A stretch of 64,000 nt of DNA from Thermithiobacillus plumbiphilus (GCF_038070005.1 NZ_JBBPCO010000008.1:92729-156728), one strand, 5' to 3'. Shown: positions 7,849 to 17,010, counted from the first letter of the stretch. The notes: generated by a model not told the origin, from the sequence alone. Numbers and translations: made by a program.

Positions 7849-9279
7849 ATGAAACAGTCTCTGGAATTGAAACTGGGTCAGCAACTTGCCATGACCCCGC
7901 AGTTACAGCAGGCGATTCGCCTGCTGCAGTTGTCCACGCTGGAGTTGCAGCAGGAAGTTCAGGACATGCTGGACCGCAATCCGCTGCTGGAAGAAGATGA
8001 AACGCCGCCCGCCAACCCTGCCGAAATGCCGGCGCCTGCCAGCGAAGCCAGTGATCCGGATGGCCCGCTGACCCTGGTTTCGGAGTCCCTGCCCGAAGAT
8101 CTACCGGTCGATAGCGCCTGGGAGGATGTCTTTGACATGGCGCCGGCTGGTTCCGGTACCCAGACCAATGAGGACCTGCCGGAGTTCGAGTCGCGCAACA
8201 GCGCGCCGCAGACCTTACGCGATCATCTGCTGTGGCAGATGCGCATGTCTCCCTTCAGCGAGGAGGACCGCGACATTGCCGAGCTGTTGATAGATGCCAT
8301 TGATGAGTGCGGCTATCTGCAGATCAGCATCGAGGATGCTGCGGAAGCCCTGAGCGTCGAGCAGGAAGCGGTCTGTACCGTCCTCAAGCGCATCCAGCAC
8401 TTCGATCCGCCCGGCGTTGGCGCCCGCGATGTCAGCGAGTGTCTCTGTCTGCAACTTTCGAGTCTGGATGCCGATACGCCGGGGCTGGCCGAGGCACGGC
8501 TCATCTGCACCAGGCACCTGACTTCCCTGGCCCGCCACGACTATGCCCAGTTGAAGCAGGTGCTCGGGGTCGATGAGGACCGGCTGCGCGCGGCCGTGCA
8601 GCTCATTTCGGGACTGAACCCCCGGCCTGGCGAGGACATGAACGAAAAGCCGGCCGAGTACGTGGTGCCGGACGTGGTGGTTCGCCGTCAGGGGCGTGGC
8701 TGGCGTGTCGAGCTCAACAGCGAGGCGATGCCGCGCCTGCGCATCAATCAGGGCTACGCCCAACTGGCCGAGAACGGTCACGATACGGCACACCGGTTCG
8801 TGCAGGACAATCTGGCGGAGGCGCGCTGGTTCCTCAAGAGCCTGCAGAATCGTCAGGAAACGGTGCTCAAGGTGGCCACGGCCATCGTCGAGCGTCAGCG
8901 CGCCTATTTCGAGCGTGGGCCGGAAGCCATGCGACCAATGGTCCTGCGTGATATCGCCGATGCCGTGGAAATGCACGAGTCCACCATCTCCCGCGTGACC
9001 AATCAAAAGTACATGCTGACCCCGCGCGGCCTGCTCGAATTCAAGTATTTCTTCTCCAGCCATGTCAGTACCGATACCGGCGGTGCTGCCTCGGCGACCG
9101 CCATCCGGGCCCTGATCGGCAAGTTCATTGCCGAGGAATCGCCCCGCAAGCCTTTGAGCGACAGTCAGCTCGTGGAACTGCTGGCCGAACGCGGCATCCA
9201 AATTGCCAGACGTACTGTCGCCAAATACCGGGAGAGTCTCAATATCTCTCCTTCCAGCCAACGCAAAAGGCTTACCTGA
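7849..9279 (+). CDS. rpoN: RNA polymerase sigma-54 factor RpoN
   Basis: RpoN recognises -24/-12 promoters and needs enhancer-binding activators with ATPase activity. The protein has 476 residues. The N-terminal activator-interacting region (residues 1-50, MKQSLELKLGQQLAMTPQLQ) is followed by an acidic linker, the core-binding domain, a helix-turn-helix, and the RpoN box ARRTVAKYRE at 453-462 near the C-terminus. All regions appear intact. The next genes are hpf, ptsN, hprK and rapZ, the classical rpoN neighbourhood. No enhancer-binding activator is encoded in the window. Confidence 0.97.
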   Translation: MKQSLELKLGQQLAMTPQLQQAIRLLQLSTLELQQEVQDMLDRNPLLEEDETPPANPAEMPAPASEASDPDGPLTLVSESLPEDLPVDSAWEDVFDMAPAGSGTQTNEDLPEFESRNSAPQTLRDHLLWQMRMSPFSEEDRDIAELLIDAIDECGYLQISIEDAAEALSVEQEAVCTVLKRIQHFDPPGVGARDVSECLCLQLSSLDADTPGLAEARLICTRHLTSLARHDYAQLKQVLGVDEDRLRAAVQLISGLNPRPGEDMNEKPAEYVVPDVVVRRQGRGWRVELNSEAMPRLRINQGYAQLAENGHDTAHRFVQDNLAEARWFLKSLQNRQETVLKVATAIVERQRAYFERGPEAMRPMVLRDIADAVEMHESTISRVTNQKYMLTPRGLLEFKYFFSSHVSTDTGGAASATAIRALIGKFIAEESPRKPLSDSQLVELLAERGIQIARRTVAKYRESLNISPSSQRKRLT

Positions 9280-9301
9280 GCCATAGCAGCAAGGAGTCTG
9301 T

Positions 9302-9631
9302 ATGCATCTCAAAATCACCGGACAGCACCTGGATCTGACGGAAGCGCTCAAGAACTATGTCAATGAAAAGATCGGCGGAGTGGACCAGTACTTCGACAAC
9401 GTGATCGATGCGGAGGTAGTCCTGCGGCAGGAGAAGTTCCGCAATTCCATCGAGGTGACGCTCTTTGCTGCCGGCCAGACGCTGCACGCCGAGGCGGAAG
9501 ACAAGGACATGTACGCGGCCATCGATGCCGCTTCGGACAAGCTCGAACGGCAGGTGGTCCGCTACAAGGAGAAATTGACCAACCATCATCCCCACCATAA
9601 CCTGGACAAGACCCAGGTAACCGAGCTCTGA
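9302..9631 (+). CDS. hpf: Ribosome hibernation promoting factor, short type
   Basis: HPF binds the decoding centre of idle 70S ribosomes and favours 100S dimers or storage in stationary phase. The protein has 109 residues, so it is the short form with only the S30AE domain. It starts with the typical MHLKITGQHLDLTEAL and has the conserved basic stretch KLERQVVRYKEKL (about 80-92). It lacks the C-terminal dimerisation domain of long HPF. The gene starts 22 bases after rpoN and ends 8 bases before ptsN. Confidence 0.93.
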   Translation: MHLKITGQHLDLTEALKNYVNEKIGGVDQYFDNVIDAEVVLRQEKFRNSIEVTLFAAGQTLHAEAEDKDMYAAIDAASDKLERQVVRYKEKLTNHHPHHNLDKTQVTEL

Positions 9632-9639
9632 CTTCACCC

Positions 9640-10095
9640 ATGCACATTGCATCCCTGCTGGACCCAAGCCGCATTGCCAGCGATCTGGCCGCCGGGAGTA
9701 AGAAGCGTACTCTCGAACAGATGGCGGAGCTGTTGAGCCGCGGGCTGGACAGCGAGTCCTCTCCCGAGGTGTTCAGCAGCCTGTCTGGACGTGAGCGGCT
9801 CGGGAGTACCGCCATCGGCCATGGGGTAGCCATTCCCCATGGCCGGGTGGCCGGGCTGCAGCAGGCCATCGGCGCCTTTGGGCGCTATCCGGCGGGCCTG
9901 GACTTCGATGCCGCCGACGAGGAGCCTGTGCGCCTGGTCTTTGCCCTGCTGGTGCCGGCGGAAAGCACCACTGAACACCTGCAACTGCTGGCCGGGCTGG
10001 CCGAGATCTTCAGCCGTCCGGATCTGCGGGCGCGCCTGCTGAAAGCTGCCTCCCCGGAAGAGCTTTATCAGATCCTGCTCGATCAGGCTCCCTGA
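9640..10095 (+). CDS. ptsN: Nitrogen-PTS regulatory protein EIIA-Ntr
   Basis: EIIA-Ntr is a phospho-signalling protein that regulates potassium transport, nitrogen and envelope functions rather than taking up sugar. It has 151 residues and one PTS EIIA type-2 domain. The phosphorylation site is His67 in the motif GHGVAIPHGR. It lies between hpf and hprK, with a 2-base gap to the latter. In this genome the phosphate probably comes from the ptsI and ptsH products encoded 2.4 kb downstream, because no separate PtsP is present in the window. Confidence 0.95.
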   Translation: MHIASLLDPSRIASDLAAGSKKRTLEQMAELLSRGLDSESSPEVFSSLSGRERLGSTAIGHGVAIPHGRVAGLQQAIGAFGRYPAGLDFDAADEEPVRLVFALLVPAESTTEHLQLLAGLAEIFSRPDLRARLLKAASPEELYQILLDQAP

Positions 10096-10097
10096 CC

Positions 10098-11129
10098 ATG
10101 CTTGAGGAACATCCCGGCCGGATCAGCGTCAACGCCTTGTTCGAGCAATTGCGCGATCCCCTGCAACTGGTCTGGGTCGCCGGGCGTCGCGGCGGCGAGC
10201 GCTGTCTGGAAACCCTGCACTGGACCGAACAGGGGGCATCGCCTGCCACCAGCCATGAACTGCCCCGGACCACGCTGGTCGGGCCTCTGAATTTCATCCA
10301 TCCCAATCTGGTCCAGGTACTGGGCGCGGCCGAACTCCATTACCTGGAGCAGCATTGTGCCGGGAAAGCCGAGCGCCTGGCGCAACAGCTGTTCGTACCC
10401 TCGCTGGTGGCCCTGGTGATCGGCGAGGGGCGGCCGGCGCCCGATTTTCTGCTCGAAGCCGCCAATGCCGCCGAATTCCCGGTGTTCTCTTCCTCCTTGC
10501 CCGCGCCCTATCTGGTTGCCCGCATCCAGTATTTTCTGTCGCGCTTGCTGGCCGAGCGCGAGACCCGCCATGGCGTGTTCATGGACGTGCTGGGCATGGG
10601 GATCTTTCTCATGGGCGAGTCCGGCATCGGCAAGAGCGAACTGGCGCTGGAACTGCTCAGTCATGGACACCGGCTCATCGCGGACGATGCCGTGGAGTTT
10701 GCGCGTACCGCGCCGGATGTCATCGTCGGCAGTTGTCCGCCCGCCATCCAGGACTATCTGGAAGTGCGCGGCTTGGGTATCATCAATATTCGCGACATGT
10801 TCGGCACGGCAGCGATCCTGCGTTCCAAGCGCCTGCGTCTGGCCGTCGAGCTCAAGCGCATGACCGTAGCGGATATGGCGGGCATCGACCGCCTGCGCGG
10901 AGCGGTGGGGGAGTTGCCGATCCTGGGCGTTTCGATCCCGCGGATCACCCTGCCGGTGATGCCCGGGCGCAATCTGGCCGTACTGGTGGAAGTGGCGGCG
11001 CGCAGCCAGTTTCTCAAGGAATCCGGGGTGGACACCCTGGCCCAGTTCGAGGCCCAGCTGCATCGGTCGATGATTCCGGCGGATGCGGCTCCCGGCACAT
11101 TGCCGACCATCCCGAATTCGGGTGACTGA
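10098..11129 (+). CDS. hprK: HPr kinase/phosphorylase
   Basis: HprK/P phosphorylates and dephosphorylates a serine of HPr using ATP or pyrophosphate, linking PTS phosphate flow to metabolic state. It has 343 residues: an N-terminal MurF-like domain (about 1-130) and a C-terminal kinase domain with His159, P-loop GESGIGKS (173-180), the acidic pair DD (196-197) and the HprK signature EVRGLGIINIRDMFG (about 227-241). The target serine is present in the HPr encoded downstream (Ser45). The C-terminal tail after about residue 320 is variable. rapZ begins 1 base after the stop. Confidence 0.96.
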   Translation: MLEEHPGRISVNALFEQLRDPLQLVWVAGRRGGERCLETLHWTEQGASPATSHELPRTTLVGPLNFIHPNLVQVLGAAELHYLEQHCAGKAERLAQQLFVPSLVALVIGEGRPAPDFLLEAANAAEFPVFSSSLPAPYLVARIQYFLSRLLAERETRHGVFMDVLGMGIFLMGESGIGKSELALELLSHGHRLIADDAVEFARTAPDVIVGSCPPAIQDYLEVRGLGIINIRDMFGTAAILRSKRLRLAVELKRMTVADMAGIDRLRGAVGELPILGVSIPRITLPVMPGRNLAVLVEVAARSQFLKESGVDTLAQFEAQLHRSMIPADAAPGTLPTIPNSGD

Positions 11130-11130
11130 C

Positions 11131-12030
11131 ATGGATTTCATCATCATCAGCGGCTTGTCCGGCTCGGGCAAGTCGACCGCGCTGCGGGCCCTGGAGGATC
11201 AGGGGTATTACTGTGTCGATAACCTGCCGGCCACCCTGCTGTCGCGCTTTGGCGAACAGCTCCTGAGTCAAGCCGATTCGAGCGAGATCCGCGCGGCGGT
11301 CAGCATCGATGTGCGCAACCGCGCCTTCCTCGGCGCCTTGCCGGCTGAGTTGGAATTGCTCGACAGCCAGGGCATCAAGCCGCGCATCCTTTTCCTGGAG
11401 GCCGACGAGGCAAGCCTGATCAAGCGCTTCAGCGAGACGCGCCGGCGTCATCCCCTGACCAGTGCGGGCGGAGAAGACCAGGGGCAGTTTGCCCTGGCCC
11501 TGCGCGATGGGTTGCAGCGCGAACGGGAAATGGTGCAGCCGTTGCTGGGGGCGGCCAGCAAACGCATCGACTCTTCCCAGATCAATACCCACCAGCTGCG
11601 CACCCGGGTGCAGGCCTGGAGCCTGGCCAGTCGGGAGCAGGATGGGCTGGTGCTGCTCTTTCAGTCTTTTGGCTACAAGCATGGCGTGCCGCTGGATTCG
11701 GATTTCGTCTTCGATCTGCGCGGTTTGCCCAATCCCCATTACGATCCCAAATTGCAACCTTTGACCGGTCAGGACCAGCCTGTCGCCGATTTTCTGGTTG
11801 CACAAGCGAGCGTGGAATCCATGTTTCAGGACCTGCAGCAGTTCTTTGGCAAGTGGCTGCCAGCCTTCGAGGAGGAGTGCCGTAACTATGTCACGGTGTC
11901 CCTGGGCTGTACCGGCGGCCAGCATCGCAGTGTCTACCTGGCCGAACGGCTGGCGGCAGCCCTGCTGGCGCCCGGGCGCAAGGTCATTCTGCATCATCGC
12001 GAGCTGGCGCAGGTCCGGGTACTGCCATGA
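11131..12030 (+). CDS. rapZ: RNase adapter protein RapZ
   Basis: RapZ is a P-loop protein that in E. coli guides RNase E to a small RNA controlling GlmS and senses glucosamine-6-phosphate. From ATG 11131 it has 299 residues. Walker A is GLSGSGKS at residues 8-15. The conserved C-terminal block has SLGCTGGQHRSVYLAERLA. The frame extends upstream into hprK, but the P-loop lies right at the N-terminus in this family, so 11131 is the expected start. It is 1 base after hprK and overlaps the EIIA gene by 4 bases. The RNA target in this organism is unknown. Confidence 0.95.
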   Translation: MDFIIISGLSGSGKSTALRALEDQGYYCVDNLPATLLSRFGEQLLSQADSSEIRAAVSIDVRNRAFLGALPAELELLDSQGIKPRILFLEADEASLIKRFSETRRRHPLTSAGGEDQGQFALALRDGLQREREMVQPLLGAASKRIDSSQINTHQLRTRVQAWSLASREQDGLVLLFQSFGYKHGVPLDSDFVFDLRGLPNPHYDPKLQPLTGQDQPVADFLVAQASVESMFQDLQQFFGKWLPAFEEECRNYVTVSLGCTGGQHRSVYLAERLAAALLAPGRKVILHHRELAQVRVLP

Positions 12031-12488
12031 TCGGTGTCGTGATCGTTACCCATGATGGTCTGGCCGAGGCCCTGGCCAAGAGTCTTTTTCATGTGCTGGG
12101 GCCCGAGCACCCCTGTTTCGAATGCATCGGCGTGGACCGCGATGATGCCGTCGAGCTCGTCCGCGAACGGGTGGAAGGCGCCGTGCGGCGGGTGGACCAG
12201 GGTGCTGGCGTGCTGATTCTCACTGATCTTTTCGGTGGCACGCCCTCGAATGTCGCCATGTCGCTGGTGGAGGCGGGGCGCGTGGACGTGCTCAGCGGCG
12301 TGAACCTGCCCATGCTGGTGCGGATCATGAGTGCCCGCCAGGCCAGTCTGGGGGATACCATCGAGCGCGCCATCCAGGGTGGTCGGGAAGGCATTCTGCT
12401 GGCCAGCGAGATGATTGATTACTGGCGAAATTGCGGCGACAAAAGGGTGGATACCCAGCAGGCCGGCACCGGCAATGGCGCGCCATAA
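12027..12488 (+). CDS. PTS EIIA component, mannose/sorbose family
   Basis: This is a 153-residue single-domain EIIA of the mannose family, with the phosphorylatable His9 in IVTHDGLAEAL and the typical DLFGGTPSNVA block at about residues 70-80. Such proteins normally accept phosphate from HPr and pass it to EIIB. No EIIB, EIIC or EIID is encoded here, so the protein is probably regulatory rather than for sugar uptake. It overlaps rapZ by 4 bases and is followed by ptsH after 16 bases. Orthologues next to HPr and EI are common in beta- and some gammaproteobacteria. Confidence 0.92.
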   Translation: MIGVVIVTHDGLAEALAKSLFHVLGPEHPCFECIGVDRDDAVELVRERVEGAVRRVDQGAGVLILTDLFGGTPSNVAMSLVEAGRVDVLSGVNLPMLVRIMSARQASLGDTIERAIQGGREGILLASEMIDYWRNCGDKRVDTQQAGTGNGAP

Positions 12489-12504
12489 GTCGCAAGGGGG
12501 GGAG

Positions 12505-12771
12505 ATGCGCACGGAATTCACTATCGTCAACAAGCTTGGGCTGCACGCCCGGGCGTCCGCCAAGTTCGTCACCCTGGCCTCCAGCTTTCCCTGTGAGGTC
12601 TGGCTGGAACGCTGCGGCAAGCGGGTCAATGGCAAGAGCATCATGGGGGTGATGATGCTGGCGGCCTCCAAGGGCACGGTACTCACCCTGGAGACCGAGG
12701 GCGATCAGGCGCAAGCCTGCGCTGAGGCCCTGCTGGCCCTGGCCGCTTCCCGCTTTGGAGAGGAAGAATGA
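12505..12771 (+). CDS. ptsH: Phosphocarrier protein HPr
   Basis: HPr carries phosphate from enzyme I to EIIA proteins. From ATG 12505 it has 88 residues, the family size. The PEP-dependent site is His14 in KLGLHARAS. The HprK target site is Ser45 in NGKSIMGVMML. Both are intact, matching the hprK gene upstream. An upstream extension of the frame to 12415 is rejected because a purine-rich ribosome site (GGGGGGAG) precedes ATG 12505. The gene overlaps ptsI by 4 bases. Confidence 0.96.
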   Translation: MRTEFTIVNKLGLHARASAKFVTLASSFPCEVWLERCGKRVNGKSIMGVMMLAASKGTVLTLETEGDQAQACAEALLALAASRFGEEE

Positions 12772-14462
12772 GCTTCGAGCTGGCTGGCATCGGCGTTTCC
12801 GGCGGCATTGTCATTGGCCGGGCCTTCGTGCTGGAACGCTTCAATCTGGAGATCCCGGAGTATAACCTGCCAAAGGCGGAGATCGAGCAGGAGGTGTTGC
12901 GCCTGCAGGCGGCCCTGAGCCAGACCCGCGAGCAGTTGCTGGCCGTGCGCGACGCCATCCCCGAGGATGCGCCGCAGGACACCGCCTTCTTCATCAATGC
13001 CCATCTGCTGATGCTCGATGATTCCGCCCTGCGGGAGCGCCCGATGCGGGCCATCCGCGAGGAGCAGATCAACGCCGAGTGGGCCATCAAGCGCCAGCGG
13101 GATCGGCTGGTGGAGATCTTCGACCGCATGGAGGACGAATACCTGCGCGCCAAGAAGGTCGATGTGATGCAGGTGACCGAGCGGGTATTGCGCAACCTGC
13201 TGGGCCAGCATGGACCGAATCGCAGCTGGCTGGCCTCGGAACACATCATCATTGCCGACGATCTGTCGCCGGCGGATACCGTACTGATGAAACGCGATCA
13301 GGTCGCTGCATTCGTTACGGATTTTGGCGGGCCGACCTCGCACACCGCCATTATCGCCCGCAGTCTGCGCCTGCCCGCGGTGGTGGGCCTGCGCAATGGC
13401 ACCCAGCTCATCCGCAGCAATGATCTGCTGGTGGTGGATGGTGATCTCGGCATGGTGCTGGTGAACCCGGAACCGGCAGTGATCGCACAATTCGAGTCTG
13501 CCCGGCAGCGTCGCCATGTGCGCGAGCGCCGGCTCATCCGCCAGCGGCATCTGCCGGCCTGCAGCACCGACGGCGTGACCGTGGAGCTGAAGGCCAATAT
13601 CGAGCTGCCCGAGGAGGTTACGCTGGCGGAGGAATATGGGGCCAGCGGCGTCGGGCTGTACCGCACCGAGTTCCTGTACATGAACCGCAAGGAGCCGCCG
13701 GGCGAAGAGGAGCAGTTCGAGGCGTATCTGCGCGTGGTGCAGGTCATGGACGGCCATCCGGTGACCATCCGCACCCTGGATCTGGGGGCCGACAAGCAGG
13801 TCGATGGTTCACGCCGGGAAGCCGGTACGCACAGCCATGTCCTCAATCCGGCTCTGGGTCTGCGCGCCATCCGCATGTGCCTGCGCGAGCCGGACCTGTT
13901 CCGGCCCCAGTTGCGCGCCATCCTGCGGGCCTCGGCTTTTGGGCACATGCGGATGATGATTCCGATGATCTCCGCCATTGAGGAGGTGCACCAGGCTCTG
14001 GCCCTGGTGAAGGAAATCCGGGAAGAGCTGACGGCGGAGGGCCATGCCTTCGACCCGCAGATGCCGATTGGCGGCATGGTGGAGGTCCCTGCCGTGGCCA
14101 TGGCGGCCTGTGCCTTTGCCCGCCACCTGGATTTCTTTTCCATCGGCACCAATGACCTGATTCAGTATGCGCTCGCCATCGACCGTGTCGATGACGACGT
14201 GAACTACCTTTACGATCCCCTGCATCCAGGGGTGCTGCACCTGATCGCCAATACCATCCGCGCAGGCCGCCAGGCCGGCATTCCAGTGGCCATGTGCGGG
14301 GAAATGGCGGGTGATCCGCGTTATACCCGGCTGTTGCTGGGGCTGGGCCTGCAGGAGTTCAGCATGCATCCCAGCGCCATTCCCGAGGTCAAGGAAATCA
14401 TCCGGGGGGCGAGTTACGCAGATGCCCGGCAGTATGCCGAGCAACTTTTAAGCTGCATGTGA
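12768..14462 (+). CDS. ptsI: PTS enzyme I (PEP-protein phosphotransferase)
   Basis: Enzyme I autophosphorylates with PEP and phosphorylates HPr. It has 564 residues. The N-terminal HPr-binding and phosphohistidine domains include the active site His192 in GGPTSHTAIIAR (187-198). The PEP-binding TIM barrel has GLYRTEFLY, RTLDLGADKQ and a catalytic cysteine in MCGEMAGDP. There is no N-terminal GAF domain, so this is PtsI rather than PtsP. It overlaps ptsH and the following AsmA-like gene by 4 bases each. Confidence 0.95.
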   Translation: MSFELAGIGVSGGIVIGRAFVLERFNLEIPEYNLPKAEIEQEVLRLQAALSQTREQLLAVRDAIPEDAPQDTAFFINAHLLMLDDSALRERPMRAIREEQINAEWAIKRQRDRLVEIFDRMEDEYLRAKKVDVMQVTERVLRNLLGQHGPNRSWLASEHIIIADDLSPADTVLMKRDQVAAFVTDFGGPTSHTAIIARSLRLPAVVGLRNGTQLIRSNDLLVVDGDLGMVLVNPEPAVIAQFESARQRRHVRERRLIRQRHLPACSTDGVTVELKANIELPEEVTLAEEYGASGVGLYRTEFLYMNRKEPPGEEEQFEAYLRVVQVMDGHPVTIRTLDLGADKQVDGSRREAGTHSHVLNPALGLRAIRMCLREPDLFRPQLRAILRASAFGHMRMMIPMISAIEEVHQALALVKEIREELTAEGHAFDPQMPIGGMVEVPAVAMAACAFARHLDFFSIGTNDLIQYALAIDRVDDDVNYLYDPLHPGVLHLIANTIRAGRQAGIPVAMCGEMAGDPRYTRLLLGLGLQEFSMHPSAIPEVKEIIRGASYADARQYAEQLLSCM

Positions 14463-15853
14463 AGTTGCTTTCCGGCCGGACTATCGCGGCTGGCCTGCGC
14501 TGGACCGCCATCCTGCTGGCGCTGCTGCTGACATTGCTGCTGGCGCTCATGCTCTATCTGCGGGAAACGGACTATTTGCGTGGCCTGATCGTGCGGGGAC
14601 TGAGCGAGCAGGCGGGCCGACCGGTCCGGGTGGAAGGCGTGGTGGATCTCCAGTTGCTGCCCATCCCTTCGGTGCAGCTGAACCAGATACACGTGCCGGC
14701 CGATGCCGGTTTCGGTGGCGATCTGCTCGCTGTCGAACGCCTGCGCGTGGGTCTTGAGCCCTGGCCCTGGCTGCGTCAACGCAAGCTGCGGCTGCGGGAC
14801 TTTGAAATCGACGGTGCGCGATTGATGCTGCAGCGCAATGCCCAGGGCGTCGGCAATTGGCAGGTGCTGATGCAGCGTTTACTGCAGCCAAAGCCCGGAC
14901 CCTCTCTGTTCCAGTCACTCGATACCCTGCGCCTGCGCCATGGGCGGCTTTCCTGGCAGGATCAGAATCGTCGGCAACTGCTCCTCACGGATCTTGGCGG
15001 TCAGATGGACAATATCCAGCGGCAGCAGGCCTTTCCGCTGCATCTGGGTGGCCGGTGGCAATTCGGCGAGCAGGCCGGGCGGCTGGATTTCGCCACCCGG
15101 ATTCAGCCCGGGCCTGCAAGCTGGCTGGCGGGCCTTGCCGACTCCGGGCTCGACCTGACGCTTGCCGCGAAAAAGCCCGTCATGCTGCAGCTCAGGGCGC
15201 CAGTGCTGTCCCGCCAGGGTGCGAATGGCCAACATTGGCAAGCCCGGGGCTTGACTGCTCGGCTGCATGTTCAGGGCCGGCAGCTGGCGGGCAAGTCCGA
15301 TCTCGTGCTGCAAACCAGCCCTCTGTCTCTGGCGCTCAATGCCCTGCAGGTCGATGCCGGTGAGGGTGCCAGGGCCTCCGGCTGGGTCCGTTATCAGGGC
15401 GCTGATGCCAGCTTGAGGGGTGAAGTGCAGATGCCGCCCTTTGATCTTCGTCGGCTGGCAGGTGCCTGGGGCTTTCCCCTGCCATCCACGCGTGATCCTC
15501 AGGTCTATGCGCAGGCTGCCCTGCGCCTGGCTTTCACCCAGACCAATGATGACTGGCTGCTGCGCGTGGCCGATGGCCGGCTGGACCAGAGCAGCTTTTC
15601 CGGCTGGCTGCGCCTGCATGCAGCACCTTTTCAGGCACAGTTCTTCGCGCAAATGGATCATCTGTCCCTGGATCGCTATCTGCCCGCCGGCTCGGGCAAG
15701 GCTTCCACGACAACTGCCGCCAATGCAGCCCCGCTGCCGGACTGGCCGGTCTCGGGCGAACTGCGGCTCGCCCGCTTCGAAAGCGGCAAGCTTTCCGGGC
15801 GCAATCTGCTTCTGGAACTGGGGATGAATGGTGAGGGCTGGCATGTCCGCTGA
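14459..15853 (+). CDS. AsmA-like protein, C-terminally truncated
   Basis: This is an AsmA/AsmA-like envelope protein thought to move or manage phospholipids between membranes. It starts with GTG overlapping the ptsI stop. One transmembrane helix (about residues 12-33) leads into the typical AsmA N-terminal domain (GRPVRVEGVVDLQLLPIPSV at 52-71). The protein stops after 464 residues at GELRLARFESGKLSGRNLLL plus 12 residues, where AsmA proteins normally continue for another 150-250 residues. mutY starts inside the last codons (15843). This looks like a deletion that removed the C-terminus. Function may be reduced or lost. A second, full AsmA family gene lies at 19297. Confidence 0.8.
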   Translation: MKLLSGRTIAAGLRWTAILLALLLTLLLALMLYLRETDYLRGLIVRGLSEQAGRPVRVEGVVDLQLLPIPSVQLNQIHVPADAGFGGDLLAVERLRVGLEPWPWLRQRKLRLRDFEIDGARLMLQRNAQGVGNWQVLMQRLLQPKPGPSLFQSLDTLRLRHGRLSWQDQNRRQLLLTDLGGQMDNIQRQQAFPLHLGGRWQFGEQAGRLDFATRIQPGPASWLAGLADSGLDLTLAAKKPVMLQLRAPVLSRQGANGQHWQARGLTARLHVQGRQLAGKSDLVLQTSPLSLALNALQVDAGEGARASGWVRYQGADASLRGEVQMPPFDLRRLAGAWGFPLPSTRDPQVYAQAALRLAFTQTNDDWLLRVADGRLDQSSFSGWLRLHAAPFQAQFFAQMDHLSLDRYLPAGSGKASTTTAANAAPLPDWPVSGELRLARFESGKLSGRNLLLELGMNGEGWHVR

Positions 15854-16925
15854 ACCCATCGCGCCTGCGCTGCTGGCCTGGTACCGGGAAAATGGCCGTC
15901 TGGATTTGCCCTGGCGCCAGACGCGCGACCCTTATGCCCTGTGGCTGGCCGAGATCATGCTGCAGCAGACCCAGGTCAAAACCGTGCTGCCCTACTACCA
16001 GCGATTCCTGCAGCGCTTTCCCGACTTTGAGCGCCTCGCCGCGGCGGACATTGATGAAGTGTTGCATCTTTGGACCGGGCTGGGTTATTACGCCCGCGCC
16101 CGCAACCTGCATGCCTGCGCGAAAGTGATCGTGACCGAGCACGGCGGCCGCTTTCCCGCGGACCCCGCTGTCGCCATGAGTCTGCCGGGCATTGGTCGCA
16201 GCACCGCACATGCCATCCTCGCCAGCGCCTATGACCAGGATTGGGCCATTCTCGACGGCAACGTCAAGCGCGTCCTGAGCCGCTATCATGCCTTTGCAGG
16301 CGACCCCGCCAGCAGCGAGGGCCAGCGTCTGCTCTGGTCGCTGGCCGAGGCCGAAACGCCTGTGAATGCAGCGCATGATTACAATCAGGCCATTCAGGAT
16401 CTGGGTGCCACGCTGTGCAGCCGCAGCAAGCCCTCCTGTGCGCTCTGCCCTCTGCAGCCGGGCTGTCAGGCATACTTGCAGGGATTGACGGCGCAACTGC
16501 CGCGCCGGCCTGAGCGGCGGCAAATGCCGGTGCGTCTGGCCTGGCTGAGCATCATCGAGGATGGCCAGCATCGCGTGCTGCTACAGCGCCAGGGGCCGGC
16601 CGGGCTCTGGGGTGGGCTCTGGACACTGCCCCAGCGCGCGCGTGATGAGCTGGAAGGCCCGAGTGAGGCCGCGCAAGGCTTTGCAGCGGATCTCGGGCTG
16701 CATCTGCAAGTTGCGGGCGCGTTGCCGGCCGCGCGTCATACTTTCACGCATTTTCATCTGGATTATATCCCGCTGCTGATGCGTTCAATGGGCACCAAGG
16801 GCATCCGGGATGCCAAAGATCTCGCCTGGGTGTCCCCGGCCGACCCGGGCAGACGTGGCCTGGCGCGGCCGACCGAGCGCATCCTGCATCAGCTTGCCGG
16901 CACCGGGCAGCCAAAGCTCTGGTAG
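15843..16925 (+). CDS. mutY: Adenine DNA glycosylase MutY
   Basis: MutY removes adenine mispaired with 8-oxoguanine. From ATG 15843 it has 360 residues. The helix-hairpin-helix glycosylase domain has the catalytic glutamate in WLAEIMLQQTQV (Glu37), the catalytic aspartate near LDGNVKRVL, and an iron-sulfur cluster with spacing C-x6-C-x2-C-x5-C (CSRSKPSCALCPLQPGC). A Nudix-like C-terminal domain recognises 8-oxoG. An upstream in-frame ATG at 15828 lies deeper inside the AsmA-like gene and is less likely. yggX follows after 85 bases, the conserved order. Confidence 0.95.
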   Translation: MSAEPIAPALLAWYRENGRLDLPWRQTRDPYALWLAEIMLQQTQVKTVLPYYQRFLQRFPDFERLAAADIDEVLHLWTGLGYYARARNLHACAKVIVTEHGGRFPADPAVAMSLPGIGRSTAHAILASAYDQDWAILDGNVKRVLSRYHAFAGDPASSEGQRLLWSLAEAETPVNAAHDYNQAIQDLGATLCSRSKPSCALCPLQPGCQAYLQGLTAQLPRRPERRQMPVRLAWLSIIEDGQHRVLLQRQGPAGLWGGLWTLPQRARDELEGPSEAAQGFAADLGLHLQVAGALPAARHTFTHFHLDYIPLLMRSMGTKGIRDAKDLAWVSPADPGRRGLARPTERILHQLAGTGQPKLW

Positions 16926-17010
16926 GATTGACGGGCCGCTTTGGTTAGAATGCGCGGATCATCCCGGTGATCCCGCGGTCAAATTTAAAACATCTTGAAA
17001 GGAGCGCATC

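Noticed and set aside
8215..9351. 378-residue minus-strand frame over rpoN
   Set aside because: It is an antisense shadow of RpoN, whose full domain set is visible on the plus strand.
16928..16951. TTGACG ... TAGAAT promoter before yggX
   Set aside because: The hexamers are 12 bases apart, too close for a sigma-70 promoter.
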